Positions 38,629 to 45,992 of a DNA stretch of 64,000 bases are shown here, piece by piece. Made by a program: the position numbers and the translations under genes. Source of the stretch: Salipiger abyssi (GTDB lineage: Bacteria > Pseudomonadota > Alphaproteobacteria > Rhodobacterales > Rhodobacteraceae); the NCBI RefSeq assembly GCF_001975705.1, contig NZ_CP015091.1, positions 62,001 to 126,000 of the forward strand, read 5' to 3'. The notes beneath the pieces were generated by a model. It was not told the origin of the DNA. It did not search any database and was given only the letters and a program-made list of their open reading frames with translations. Position 1 is the first letter of the stretch. Each line of letters opens with the position of its first letter.

Positions 38629-40194
38629 TCAATGCGCCGCGCCACCGCCGCCGGGGCGCGGCGGTTTCATCGCCAGTGCAAGCGCCGCGAGCCCGGCGAA
38701 CAGCACCGTGATCAGCGTGAACACGTCGATGAAGGACATCACCGTCGCCTGTTGCGCCACGCGCCCGACAAGCTGCGCCAGAGCGCCCTTTTCGCCGTCG
38801 ATCCCCTGCGCCTGCAAATTCGCGCCCAGCATGTCGAGCTGACGCAGCGCCTCATGGTTGGACCAGCTCAGCGCCTCGCCCAGCCGCGCGCGGTGCAGCG
38901 CGCCGCGGTCGGTCAGCAGCGTGTTGATCACCGCCAGCCCCACCGCACCGCCGAGATTTCGCATCAGGTTATAGAGCCCCGAGGCGCTCTTCATCTTGTC
39001 CGGCGGCAGCGTGCCGAGCGCGAGGTTGTTGATCGGCACCATGCAGATCATCAGCGACAGGCCGCGCAGGATCTGCGGCACGAGCAGTTCCTGGAAATCC
39101 CACTCGGCGGTCATTCCGGTCAGCATCCAGGACGAGGTGGCAAAGCCCACGAAGCCGGCCAGCAGCATCACCCGCAGGTCGATCTTGGAGGAAAGAAACC
39201 CGGCCAGCGGCGCGCTGAAGAACATCGCGAGGCCGGAGACGAAGACCGTCTTGCCGATCATCAGGCTGTCGTAATCGCGGATCGAGGACAGGTAGAGCGG
39301 GTAGAGATAGGTCATCCCGTAAAGCCCGATCCCCATGACGAAGCTGAAGACCGAGCCCACGGCAAAATTCACATTGCCGAAGGCCGAGAAATCCACCACC
39401 GGGTTTTTCCGCGTGAAGGCGCGCCAGAAGGTCACCATCCCGCCGACCACCATGACGACAAAGAGCGCCGCAACGATCTCGTCCTGAAACCAGTCATTGC
39501 CCGGGCCCTCTTCGAGCACGAATTCCATCGCGCCGAGGAAGCAGGCCAGCGCGCCGAGGCCGATCCAGTCGAAACTGTCGAAGAGGCTCCAGTCCGGCTT
39601 GTCGAAATCCACCAGTGCCAGCACGCCGATGGTCACGCCGATGCCGGCGGGCACGTTGACGAGGAACAGCCAGTGCCAGCTCATGGCGTGGCTGAGATAG
39701 CCGCCGACCGTGGGGCCGACGGTGGGGGCGAGCGTGGCGACAAGGCCGATCATCGGCGAGACGACGCTGCGCTTGGAGGCGGGGAAGATGGTGAAGGCCG
39801 CGGCAAAGACCGAAGGGATCATGCCGCCGCCGAGAAAGCCCTGCACCGCGCGCCACAGGATCATCTCGTTGATCGAGCCGGAAGTGGCGCACATGAAGGA
39901 GGCGGCGGTGAATCCCGCCGCCGAGGCCGCGAAGAGATAGCGCGTCGACATCATCCGCCCGAGCAGCCCCGAAAGCGGGATCATCACCACCTCGGCGATG
40001 AGATAGGAGGTCTGCACCCAGCTGATCTCGTCGGCAGAGGCGCCGAGCCCGGCCTGGATCTCGGGCAGCGAGGCGGAGACGATCTGGATATCGAGGATCG
40101 CCATGAACATGCCAAAGACCATGACGAGAAACGCCGCGACCCGGCGCGGCGTGATCTGTGGCTCCTCGGGCTGGTCTGCGGCGGCGGCGCTCAT
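38629..40194 (-). CDS. emrB: MFS drug-efflux permease, DHA2 / EmrB-QacA type
   Basis: A 521-aa protein with about 14 transmembrane segments. The N-terminus reads VMVFGMFMAILDIQIVSASLPEIQAGLGAS, where the MAxLDxxIVxxALPxI motif of DHA2 transporters is clear. WVQTSYLIAEVVMIPLSGLLGRMMSTR is motif A-like, and LAPTVGPTVGGYLSHAMSWHWLFLVNVPAG is motif C of proton antiporters. Its ATG overlaps the stop of the adaptor gene emrA. Together with an outer-membrane factor they would extrude hydrophobic compounds. It is unrelated to the betaine pathway and represents a separate regulon. The symbol follows the family; substrates are unknown. Confidence 0.9.
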   Translation of the reverse strand: MSAAAADQPEEPQITPRRVAAFLVMVFGMFMAILDIQIVSASLPEIQAGLGASADEISWVQTSYLIAEVVMIPLSGLLGRMMSTRYLFAASAAGFTAASFMCATSGSINEMILWRAVQGFLGGGMIPSVFAAAFTIFPASKRSVVSPMIGLVATLAPTVGPTVGGYLSHAMSWHWLFLVNVPAGIGVTIGVLALVDFDKPDWSLFDSFDWIGLGALACFLGAMEFVLEEGPGNDWFQDEIVAALFVVMVVGGMVTFWRAFTRKNPVVDFSAFGNVNFAVGSVFSFVMGIGLYGMTYLYPLYLSSIRDYDSLMIGKTVFVSGLAMFFSAPLAGFLSSKIDLRVMLLAGFVGFATSSWMLTGMTAEWDFQELLVPQILRGLSLMICMVPINNLALGTLPPDKMKSASGLYNLMRNLGGAVGLAVINTLLTDRGALHRARLGEALSWSNHEALRQLDMLGANLQAQGIDGEKGALAQLVGRVAQQATVMSFIDVFTLITVLFAGLAALALAMKPPRPGGGGAAH

Positions 40195-41315
40195 TTCAGC
40201 GCCTGCGCCACATGGGTGCCGGCGGGGGCGGTGCGGCGGTCGATCTCGACCACTACCGACAGCCCGGCGCGCAGTCCCTCGGTTTCTGCCGGCAGCTCGA
40301 TGCGCACCGGCACGCGCTGCACGATCTTGGTGAAATTGCCGGTGGCGTTGTCCGCCGGCAGCAGCGAGAAGACCGAGCCGGTGGCCGGCGCGACCGAGAC
40401 GACCCGGCCCTCGATCGCGTTGCCCTCCATCGCGTCGATGCTAAGCGTCGCGGTCTCGCCCGGCACGATGCCGTCGAGCTGGGTTTCCTTGAAATTCGCC
40501 TCGACATAGAGCCCCCGGTCGGGGACGACGGCGGCCAGCCGGGCGCCGACATTGACCAGCTCGCCCGCCTCGATGGCGATATTGGCGACGATGCCGTCGA
40601 AGGGCGCGCGCAGAACCGTGTGATCGAGATCGCGTTGCGCCTGGTCGATGTCGAGCTGAAGCTCGCGACGGCTCGACTCGGTCTCGGCGCGCTCGGCCTG
40701 CAATACGGCGATCTCCGCCTTGGCCCGTTCGATGGAGGCGAGGGCGGCGGCGCGGTTGGCCCGCGCGGTTTGCAGCGCGCCGTTGGCGTCGTCGAGATCG
40801 GCCTGTGAGGCGACCTTGCGCGCGGCCAGCCCCTTGATCCGCGCCTGGGTGGTCTCGGCCGTATGCAGCCGCGCCTCGGCGCCGGAAAGCTCTGCCTCGG
40901 CCTGGGTGACGCTGGCCTTGGCGGCGGTGATCTGCGCCTCGATCCGCGCCAGCGTGCGGTCGAGCGTCGGCAGTTTGGCCTGCGCCTGTTCCAGCGCGAT
41001 GCGGTAATCGCCGTCCTCGATGGTCACCAGCACGTCGCCCTTGCTCACATGCTGGTTGGCCTGCACCGGGATCTCGGCGACATAGCCCTGAAGCTTGGAG
41101 GAAACCAGCGACAGGTCGGCCTGCACATAGGCGTCGTCGGTGCCGACCATGAACCGCCCATTGGTCCACCAGCCATAGCCCGCATAGCCCCCCGCCAGCA
41201 GCGCCAGCAGCGCGATCCCGCCCAGCACCCGCGCCCGACCGCCGCGCTTTTTCGGCGGCTCAGCCTGCGCTTGGGTTTCGGTGTTTGCAGCGTCGATGCG
41301 GTCTTGGCGGGACAT
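40191..41315 (-). CDS. emrA: HlyD-family membrane fusion protein, EmrA type
   Basis: A 374-aa periplasmic adaptor anchored by one N-terminal transmembrane helix (GIALLALLAGGYAGYGWW, residues about 32-49). It has a biotinyl-lipoyl half motif (TDDAYVQADLSLVSSKLQGYVAEIPVQANQHVSKGDVL), long coiled-coil arms (residues about 110-220) and a beta-barrel end (DHTVLRAPFDGIVANIAIEAGELVNVG). It links EmrB to an outer-membrane channel. It is first in the emrA-emrB operon, divergent from the tetR gene, with two 20-bp palindromes in between. Confidence 0.9.
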   Translation of the reverse strand: MSRQDRIDAANTETQAQAEPPKKRGGRARVLGGIALLALLAGGYAGYGWWTNGRFMVGTDDAYVQADLSLVSSKLQGYVAEIPVQANQHVSKGDVLVTIEDGDYRIALEQAQAKLPTLDRTLARIEAQITAAKASVTQAEAELSGAEARLHTAETTQARIKGLAARKVASQADLDDANGALQTARANRAAALASIERAKAEIAVLQAERAETESSRRELQLDIDQAQRDLDHTVLRAPFDGIVANIAIEAGELVNVGARLAAVVPDRGLYVEANFKETQLDGIVPGETATLSIDAMEGNAIEGRVVSVAPATGSVFSLLPADNATGNFTKIVQRVPVRIELPAETEGLRAGLSVVVEIDRRTAPAGTHVAQALK

Positions 41316-41344
41316 GGGCGGGCCTTCGGAACAAGGAGGTACGG

Positions 41345-41364
41345 ATCGAACCGGTCGGTTCGAT
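41345..41364. promoter_or_regulatory. TetR operator 1 (20-bp palindrome)
   Basis: ATCGAACCGGTCGGTTCGAT has 8-bp perfect arms. It lies 30 bp before the emrA start and is repeated with one central change at 41402-41421, a centre spacing of 57 bp. Confidence 0.85.
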
Positions 41365-41401
41365 ACCAGTTAGGAGGGTCTCCGTACAAAATCAAGGCTT
41401 C

Positions 41402-41421
41402 ATCGAACCGGTTGGTTCGAT
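41402..41421. promoter_or_regulatory. TetR operator 2 (20-bp palindrome)
   Basis: ATCGAACCGGTTGGTTCGAT, differing from operator 1 at one central base. It lies just upstream of tetR (13 bp before its ATG), so the repressor probably controls itself and the divergent efflux operon. Confidence 0.85.
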
Positions 41422-41434
41422 TATATTGTCTCCC

Positions 41435-42097
41435 ATGACACCGCAGACACTCAGCGACGGGGCAGAGGCCGACGCGCACAAGCGCCGCCACGCCGCCGGC
41501 CAGGACCCCGAAAAGCGCCGCCAGATTCTGGAGGGCGCTTGGCGTGTGTTTGTTGATCAGGGGTTCGACGCGGCCTCGATGAACAGCATCTGCAAGGCGG
41601 CGGGGGTCTCGAAGGGCACGCTCTATGTCTATTTCGAAAACAAGGCAGATCTCTTTGTTGCGCTGGTCGAAAGCAAGCGGCAGGCGCTGTTTGACGGGAT
41701 CGTCGGGCGGCTCGCCGAGGCCGGCAGTATCGAGGAGCGGTTGCTTGCCTATGCCACCGGCCTTGCCGCGCAGCTCAGCTCCGACGATGTGATCCGCGCG
41801 CAGCGCATCGTGGTGAGCGTGGTCGAGCGCATGCCGGAGCTCGGCATCCGCTTTTACGAAGCCGGCGCGCGGCAGTTCCTGAACCGGCTCGAAACCTTCC
41901 TGCGCGAAGAGACGGAGGCGGGCAACCTCGCGGTGCCCGATCCGGCGCTCGCGGCGTCGCAGTTCGTCGAGCTGTCGACGACGAACACCTGGCGCGCGCG
42001 GCTCTTCGGGCGCCGTCCGGACGCGCCGGACGACGCGGAAATCGACCGCGTCGCGCGCGAGGCGGTGCGGGTGTTCATGGCCGCCTACAAGGCCTGA
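41435..42097 (+). CDS. TetR/AcrR-family repressor of the divergent efflux operon
   Basis: A 220-aa protein. I chose ATG 41435; the longer frame would run through both palindromic operators and is not credible. The HTH domain covers residues about 26-70 (KRRQILEGAWRVFVDQGFDAASMNSICKAAGVSKGTLYVYFENK). The C-terminal domain resembles the TetR_C group seen in AcrR-like multidrug repressors. Twin operators between it and emrA make local autorepression and efflux repression very likely, with release by a toxic ligand. Confidence 0.9.
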   Translation: MTPQTLSDGAEADAHKRRHAAGQDPEKRRQILEGAWRVFVDQGFDAASMNSICKAAGVSKGTLYVYFENKADLFVALVESKRQALFDGIVGRLAEAGSIEERLLAYATGLAAQLSSDDVIRAQRIVVSVVERMPELGIRFYEAGARQFLNRLETFLREETEAGNLAVPDPALAASQFVELSTTNTWRARLFGRRPDAPDDAEIDRVAREAVRVFMAAYKA

Positions 42098-42099
42098 AA

Positions 42100-42116
42100 C
42101 AGGGGCTCAGCCCCTG
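42100..42116. terminator. Short hairpin between convergent tetR and IMPase-family genes
   Basis: CAGGGGCT-C-AGCCCCTG includes the stop codon of the minus-strand gene. The loop is too tight for the outermost form, so a 7-bp stem with a 3-base loop is more realistic. It is weak as a terminator. Confidence 0.35.
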
Positions 42117-42880
42117 ACCAGATCCAGCAGCTCCGCGTGCAGTTCCGGTGTGGCGGCGGTGACCACGCGCCCGTCGGAGTCGAAATCGAGCGGCTTGCCG
42201 TCCCAGTCCGTCATGATTCCGCCGGCGGCCTCCACCACCGCCGCAACCGGCAGGTAGTCGTAGGGTTTGAGATCGTAATCGACCACGGCGTCGATGCGCC
42301 CCTCGGCCACCAGTGCGTGCGGCTGACAGTCATAGCTCATGCGGCGCAGCTTGCCGGCACGGCAGAGCCGCCCAAAGAGCGCCGGGTCCGCCGCATGGAT
42401 CTTTTCGCCTTCGTTCACAAAGAGCGTCGCCTCGGCCAGCGCGGTGCAGCCCGAGACGGCGATCGGTGCGCCGTCCTTTTCCGCGCCCTTGCCGCGCAGG
42501 CCGGTATAGACCGTGCCGAGCGCGGGCAGGCGGATGATGCCGAGCTGCGGCAGCCCGTCCTCGACTAGTGCCAGCAGCATACCGAAGAGCGGCACGCCGG
42601 TGATGAAACTCTTGGTGCCGTCGATCGGGTCGACCACCCAGATGCGCGCGCGGTCGAGCCCCGCGGTGCCGAACTCCTCGCCAAAGATCCCGTCTTCGGG
42701 AAATTTTTCCGACAGTGCATCGCGGATGCTGAGTTCCGTGTCGCGATCCGCGCGGGTGACCGGGCTTTCGTCTTCCTTCAGGTCGGCGGGCGGCGGGCTG
42801 GCAAAGGCCCCGGCAGAGATGCGGGCCGCCGCGCCCGTGATGTCGAGCGCGGCCTGCAAGGCGGTGGTCAGATCAGTCAT
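42107..42880 (-). CDS. Inositol-monophosphatase-family phosphatase (HisN-like)
   Basis: A 257-aa Mg-dependent phosphatase. The motifs of the IMPase superfamily are DGIFGEEFG (residues about 62-70), WVVDPIDGTKSFITG (the central DPIDGT metal site) and the C-terminal DYLPVAAVVEAAGG, where the usual WD is replaced by YD. Overall it resembles HisN-type histidinol-phosphatases more than suhB. Its ATG overlaps the stop of the deoR gene (ATGA), so the two are co-transcribed. The substrate could be histidinol phosphate or another phosphomonoester. The link to DeoR and a divergent quaternary-amine importer makes a phosphorylated amino alcohol an alternative worth testing. Confidence 0.78.
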   Translation of the reverse strand: MTDLTTALQAALDITGAAARISAGAFASPPPADLKEDESPVTRADRDTELSIRDALSEKFPEDGIFGEEFGTAGLDRARIWVVDPIDGTKSFITGVPLFGMLLALVEDGLPQLGIIRLPALGTVYTGLRGKGAEKDGAPIAVSGCTALAEATLFVNEGEKIHAADPALFGRLCRAGKLRRMSYDCQPHALVAEGRIDAVVDYDLKPYDYLPVAAVVEAAGGIMTDWDGKPLDFDSDGRVVTAATPELHAELLDLVRG

Positions 42881-43689
42881 TGGGGGGCTCCGGTTGTCTG
42901 GGGGCGGGCCGAGGCCAGTTTGACCTCGATATCGAGCGCCGCAAGCGCTGCGGCGAGATCGTCCGGCGGTGGCGCGTCGGTGATCAGCAGATCGAGCAGA
43001 TGCGGATCGGCGAGCGATATCGGCGCGCGGCGGCCGAACTTGGTGCTGTCGGCGGCGAGAATACGTGTGGTGGCACGGTCCATGATGGCGCGCGAGAATT
43101 TGGCTTCCTCCAGATCGAAGATCAGAATGCCTTTCTGTGCGTCGATGGCGGCGGCGGAGAGGATGGCGAAATCGGTCTGGAAGCGTTCGACGAAATCCAG
43201 CGCGTCCACGCCGAAGATACCACCGTCATGGCCGCGCAGTTCGCCGCCCGGCATGAAGACGCGGTTGCCGTTGCGCGCCGCCAGCGCATGCGCCACGGCG
43301 ACCGAGTTGGTCACGATGAACAGATCCGAATGCCCCTGCAAGGCCTGCGCGATATAGGCGGTGGTCGAGCCGATATCGAGAAAGAGCGAGGCACCGTCGG
43401 GCACCCGCCTGGCCACATGCGCCGCGATCCGGCGTTTCGCGTCGGGCGCCTCGGACATGCGGGCGGAAAAGCTGAGCTCGGTCTTGGTCTCGGCCAGATG
43501 CACCGCGCCGTGCACCTTATGCACCAGCCCGTCATCCGACATCTTCTTAACGTTGCGCCGGATGGTCTCCTCGGTGACCCCGAGCGTCTCGGCGAGTGTC
43601 TGGATCCGGCTGTTGCCGCCGGAGAGGCGGAGAATCTCCAGAATCTCATGCCCCCGTGCGGCGGCGGTCGTATTGGTTCGGTGGTCCAT
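42877..43689 (-). CDS. DeoR-family transcriptional regulator
   Basis: A 270-aa protein from ATG 43689; the open frame upstream is a shadow of the divergent operon. The N-terminal DeoR winged helix covers residues about 12-65 (HEILEILRLSGGNSRIQTLAETLGVTEETIRRNVKKMSDDGLVHKVHGA, with the SxxTxRRxxxxL-type recognition helix). The C-terminal sensor domain of the ISOCOT fold has LFLDIGSTTAYIAQAL and the catalytic-like FxLSAAAID. DeoR regulators usually respond to phosphorylated metabolites. It is divergent from the proX-proV-proW-kinase operon and sits across a region with GTTGA/TCAAC repeats, and is its probable repressor. Confidence 0.85.
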   Translation of the reverse strand: MDHRTNTTAAARGHEILEILRLSGGNSRIQTLAETLGVTEETIRRNVKKMSDDGLVHKVHGAVHLAETKTELSFSARMSEAPDAKRRIAAHVARRVPDGASLFLDIGSTTAYIAQALQGHSDLFIVTNSVAVAHALAARNGNRVFMPGGELRGHDGGIFGVDALDFVERFQTDFAILSAAAIDAQKGILIFDLEEAKFSRAIMDRATTRILAADSTKFGRRAPISLADPHLLDLLITDAPPPDDLAAALAALDIEVKLASARPQTTGAPQ

Positions 43690-43753
43690 GCGTGTTGTTT
43701 CCTGCTGCCGCAAGCGCGTTTCGATGCGTGACACGAGAAAAAAGCCACATTTT

Positions 43754-43808
43754 TCAACATTAATACAGGAAAAAAATGGTATAAATCGAAAAAGATGTTG
43801 ATTTATGT
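43754..43808. promoter_or_regulatory. Candidate DeoR operators between deoR and proX
   Basis: TCAACAT (43754-43760) and ATGTTGA (43795-43801) form a widely spaced inverted repeat in a locally A/T-rich stretch. The second arm continues as GTTGATTTATGT (43797-43808), which is repeated exactly at 55134-55145 before the amidohydrolase-GS-ALDH-ADH operon. Confidence 0.55.
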
Positions 43809-43890
43809 CTGAAACCTGATGATTTTCGAACCATGGAAGCCGGAGCAACCGGCCCCCTGACAAGATCAGACAGACGACAGGAGAGGTACT

Positions 43891-44835
43891 ATGAACATTA
43901 TTGGAGCGATCGGGGTCGGCGCGCTGGCCCTCACAGCCGGAAGCGCCGCCTTTGCAGAGGTGGAAAGCACCGATCCGATCAAGCTGACGCTGCACGACTG
44001 GAGCGGCCAGCTTCTCACCACCACGATCATGGGCAAGGTGCTCGAGGAAGCGGGCTACAATGTCGAATACGTTCAGGCCGACTACATCGCGCAGTTCGCC
44101 GGGCTGAAGACCGGCGACCTGCATGTGGCGATGGAGATCTGGGAAACCACCGGGCGCGAGGCGATGGACGAAGCCTTTGCCACCGGCAACGTGGTCTCCT
44201 TCGGCCCCACCGGCATGGATGCCATCGAGGAATGGTGGTTCCCCGCCTACATGAAAGACATCTGCCCGGGCCTGCCCGACTGGCAGGCGCTGAACGATTG
44301 CGCGCAGGAATTCGCCACGGCAGAGACCGCGCCGTTCGGGCGTTATCTCGGCGGGCCGGTGACCTGGGGCGGCTTTGACGAAGAGCGCATCGAGTCGCTT
44401 GGCATGGATTTCGAGGTCGTGCATGCGGGCACCGATGCGGCGCTCTTTGCCGAGCTTGAATCGGCCTATCAGCGTCAGGCGCCCATCGTGCTGTGGCTCT
44501 ATTCGCCGCATTGGGCACCGGCGAAATACGAGGGCGAATTCGTCGATTTCCCCGATTACGAGCCGGCCTGCTACGAAGATCCCTCCTGGGGCATCAATCC
44601 CGACATGGCCTATGATTGCGGCAAGCCCACCGGCAATATCTGGAAGGTCGGCTGGTCCGGCGTCGCCGAGAAATGGCCCGGTGCCGCCGCCGCTATCGAG
44701 GCCTTCACGCTCGACAATGCCGCGATGGGCGAAATGGTCGGCAAGGTCGATCTCGACGGCCAGGACGTCGATGCCGTCGCGCAGGAATGGCTCGACGCCC
44801 ACAAGGACGTGTGGTCGGCCTGGATCGCGGACTGA
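43891..44835 (+). CDS. proX: Quaternary-amine ABC transporter substrate-binding protein (ProX/OpuAC-type)
   Basis: A 314-aa protein with a signal peptide cleaved near residue 22 (SAAFA-EV) and an AGGAGAGG ribosome-binding site. It has the OpuAC fold: LHDWSGQLLTTTIMGKVLEEAGYNVEYVQAD early, MEIWETTGREAM, and the hinge and closing domain KEDICP-like PAYMKDICPGLPDWQAL. Several Trp/Tyr residues (DWSG, EIWE, EEWWFP, LWLYSPHWAP) could form the aromatic cage that binds quaternary ammonium groups. It supplies the ProV/ProW-type importer downstream. Between it and proV are three stable hairpins (44845-44939). The ligand could be choline, glycine betaine or another methylated amine. Confidence 0.87.
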   Translation: MNIIGAIGVGALALTAGSAAFAEVESTDPIKLTLHDWSGQLLTTTIMGKVLEEAGYNVEYVQADYIAQFAGLKTGDLHVAMEIWETTGREAMDEAFATGNVVSFGPTGMDAIEEWWFPAYMKDICPGLPDWQALNDCAQEFATAETAPFGRYLGGPVTWGGFDEERIESLGMDFEVVHAGTDAALFAELESAYQRQAPIVLWLYSPHWAPAKYEGEFVDFPDYEPACYEDPSWGINPDMAYDCGKPTGNIWKVGWSGVAEKWPGAAAAIEAFTLDNAAMGEMVGKVDLDGQDVDAVAQEWLDAHKDVWSAWIAD

Positions 44836-44844
44836 ACTCTCCCT

Positions 44845-44939
44845 GCCGGCTTCGGCCGGCCCAACTTGCCCGCGCCGGCTCAAGGCGGCGCGGGTCTCTT
44901 GAGGCGACTGTCACTGCCCGCGTCCGGCCCGCCGGACGC
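44845..44939 (+). other. Three consecutive GC hairpins between proX and proV
   Basis: GCCGGC-TTCG-GCCGGC (44845-44860), CCCGCGCC/GGCGCGGG (44869-44894) and GCGTCCGGC-CC-GCCGGACGC (44920-44939). None has a T-run. They probably protect or attenuate the transcript so that the binding protein is made in excess. Confidence 0.6.
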
Positions 44940-44957
44940 CGCCGGGAGACCTGACAC

Positions 44958-45992
44958 ATGACACACAGTTCGATCCTGCTCGAATGCATCGACCTATGGA
45001 AGATCTACGGCCACGCGCCCGACGAGTTCCTGAAAGCCCATGGCGGGGCGCCGACAACGGCGGATTTCCAGGCCCAGCACATGGTGGGTGCGGTGCGCAA
45101 CGCCAACGTCAAGATCGCAAAGGGCGAGATCTTTGTGATCATGGGGCTTTCCGGCTCCGGCAAGTCGACGCTGGTGCGCTGCCTGTCGCGGCTGATCCAG
45201 CCCACCGGCGGGCAACTGATCTTTGACGGCGAGGAAATCCTCGGCAAATCCGACAAGCAGCTGATCGAGATCCGCCGCAAGCGCATGGGCATGGTGTTCC
45301 AGCATTTCGCGCTTCTGCCGCATCTGACCGTCCTCCAGAACGCCGCCTTTCCGCTGGAGGTGCAGGGCATCGACCGCCAGACCCGCGAACAGCGCGCCCG
45401 CGAGGTGATCGAACTCGTCGGGCTGAAGGGGCGCGAAAACCGCTATCCCGGCCAGCTTTCCGGCGGGCAGCAGCAGCGCGTCGGCATCGCGCGCTCGCTC
45501 GCGGTCGAGCCCGACCTGTGGTTCCTCGATGAGCCGTTCTCGGCGCTCGACCCGCTGATCCGCCGCGAGATGCAGGACGAGTTCATGCGGCTTCAGGCAA
45601 TGCTGAAAAAGACCATCGTCTTCATCACCCACGATTTCGACGAGGCGATCCGGCTGGCCGACCGCATTGCCGTCATGCATGACGGCGAGATCGTGCAGAT
45701 CGCCACGCCCGAAGAGCTGGTGCAGAACCCCGCCAACGATTACGTCGCCGAATTCACCCGCTATGTGCCGCGCGCCAAGGTGTTGACTTTGGGCTCGGTC
45801 ATGCGCGCGGGCGCCGCCGAGAGCGGCGTTGTCGGCGAATTGCCCGCAAACGCCCGGATCGAGACTGTCGCCGACCAGATCGAACGCGCGGACGGTGTGT
45901 TCAACCTGCGCGACTCCAATGGCGTCACCGTGGGCCATATCGGACGGCGCGAGGTCATCGACGTGCTGGTCGGCCGGAGGGGCGGGGCATGA
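44958..45992 (+). CDS. proV: Quaternary-amine ABC transporter ATPase (ProV-type)
   Basis: A 344-aa ATPase. The segment LWKIYGHAPDEFLKAHGGAPTTADF before Walker A is an insert seen in ProV/OusV proteins. Walker A is GLSGSGKST (residues 63-71), the signature is LSGGQQQRVGIARSL, Walker B is LWFLDEPFSALDP and the H-loop is FITHDFDEAIRLADR. The C-terminal ~70 residues look like a shortened CBS-like tail (VFNLRDSNGVTVGHIGRREVIDVL), possibly a regulatory remnant. The stop overlaps the start of the permease gene. Confidence 0.9.
   Translation: MTHSSILLECIDLWKIYGHAPDEFLKAHGGAPTTADFQAQHMVGAVRNANVKIAKGEIFVIMGLSGSGKSTLVRCLSRLIQPTGGQLIFDGEEILGKSDKQLIEIRRKRMGMVFQHFALLPHLTVLQNAAFPLEVQGIDRQTREQRAREVIELVGLKGRENRYPGQLSGGQQQRVGIARSLAVEPDLWFLDEPFSALDPLIRREMQDEFMRLQAMLKKTIVFITHDFDEAIRLADRIAVMHDGEIVQIATPEELVQNPANDYVAEFTRYVPRAKVLTLGSVMRAGAAESGVVGELPANARIETVADQIERADGVFNLRDSNGVTVGHIGRREVIDVLVGRRGGA

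Noticed and set aside
41285..41434. Longer N-terminus for the efflux TetR
   Set aside because: The extension would translate both palindromic operators; ATG 41435 directly before the HTH domain is the sensible start.
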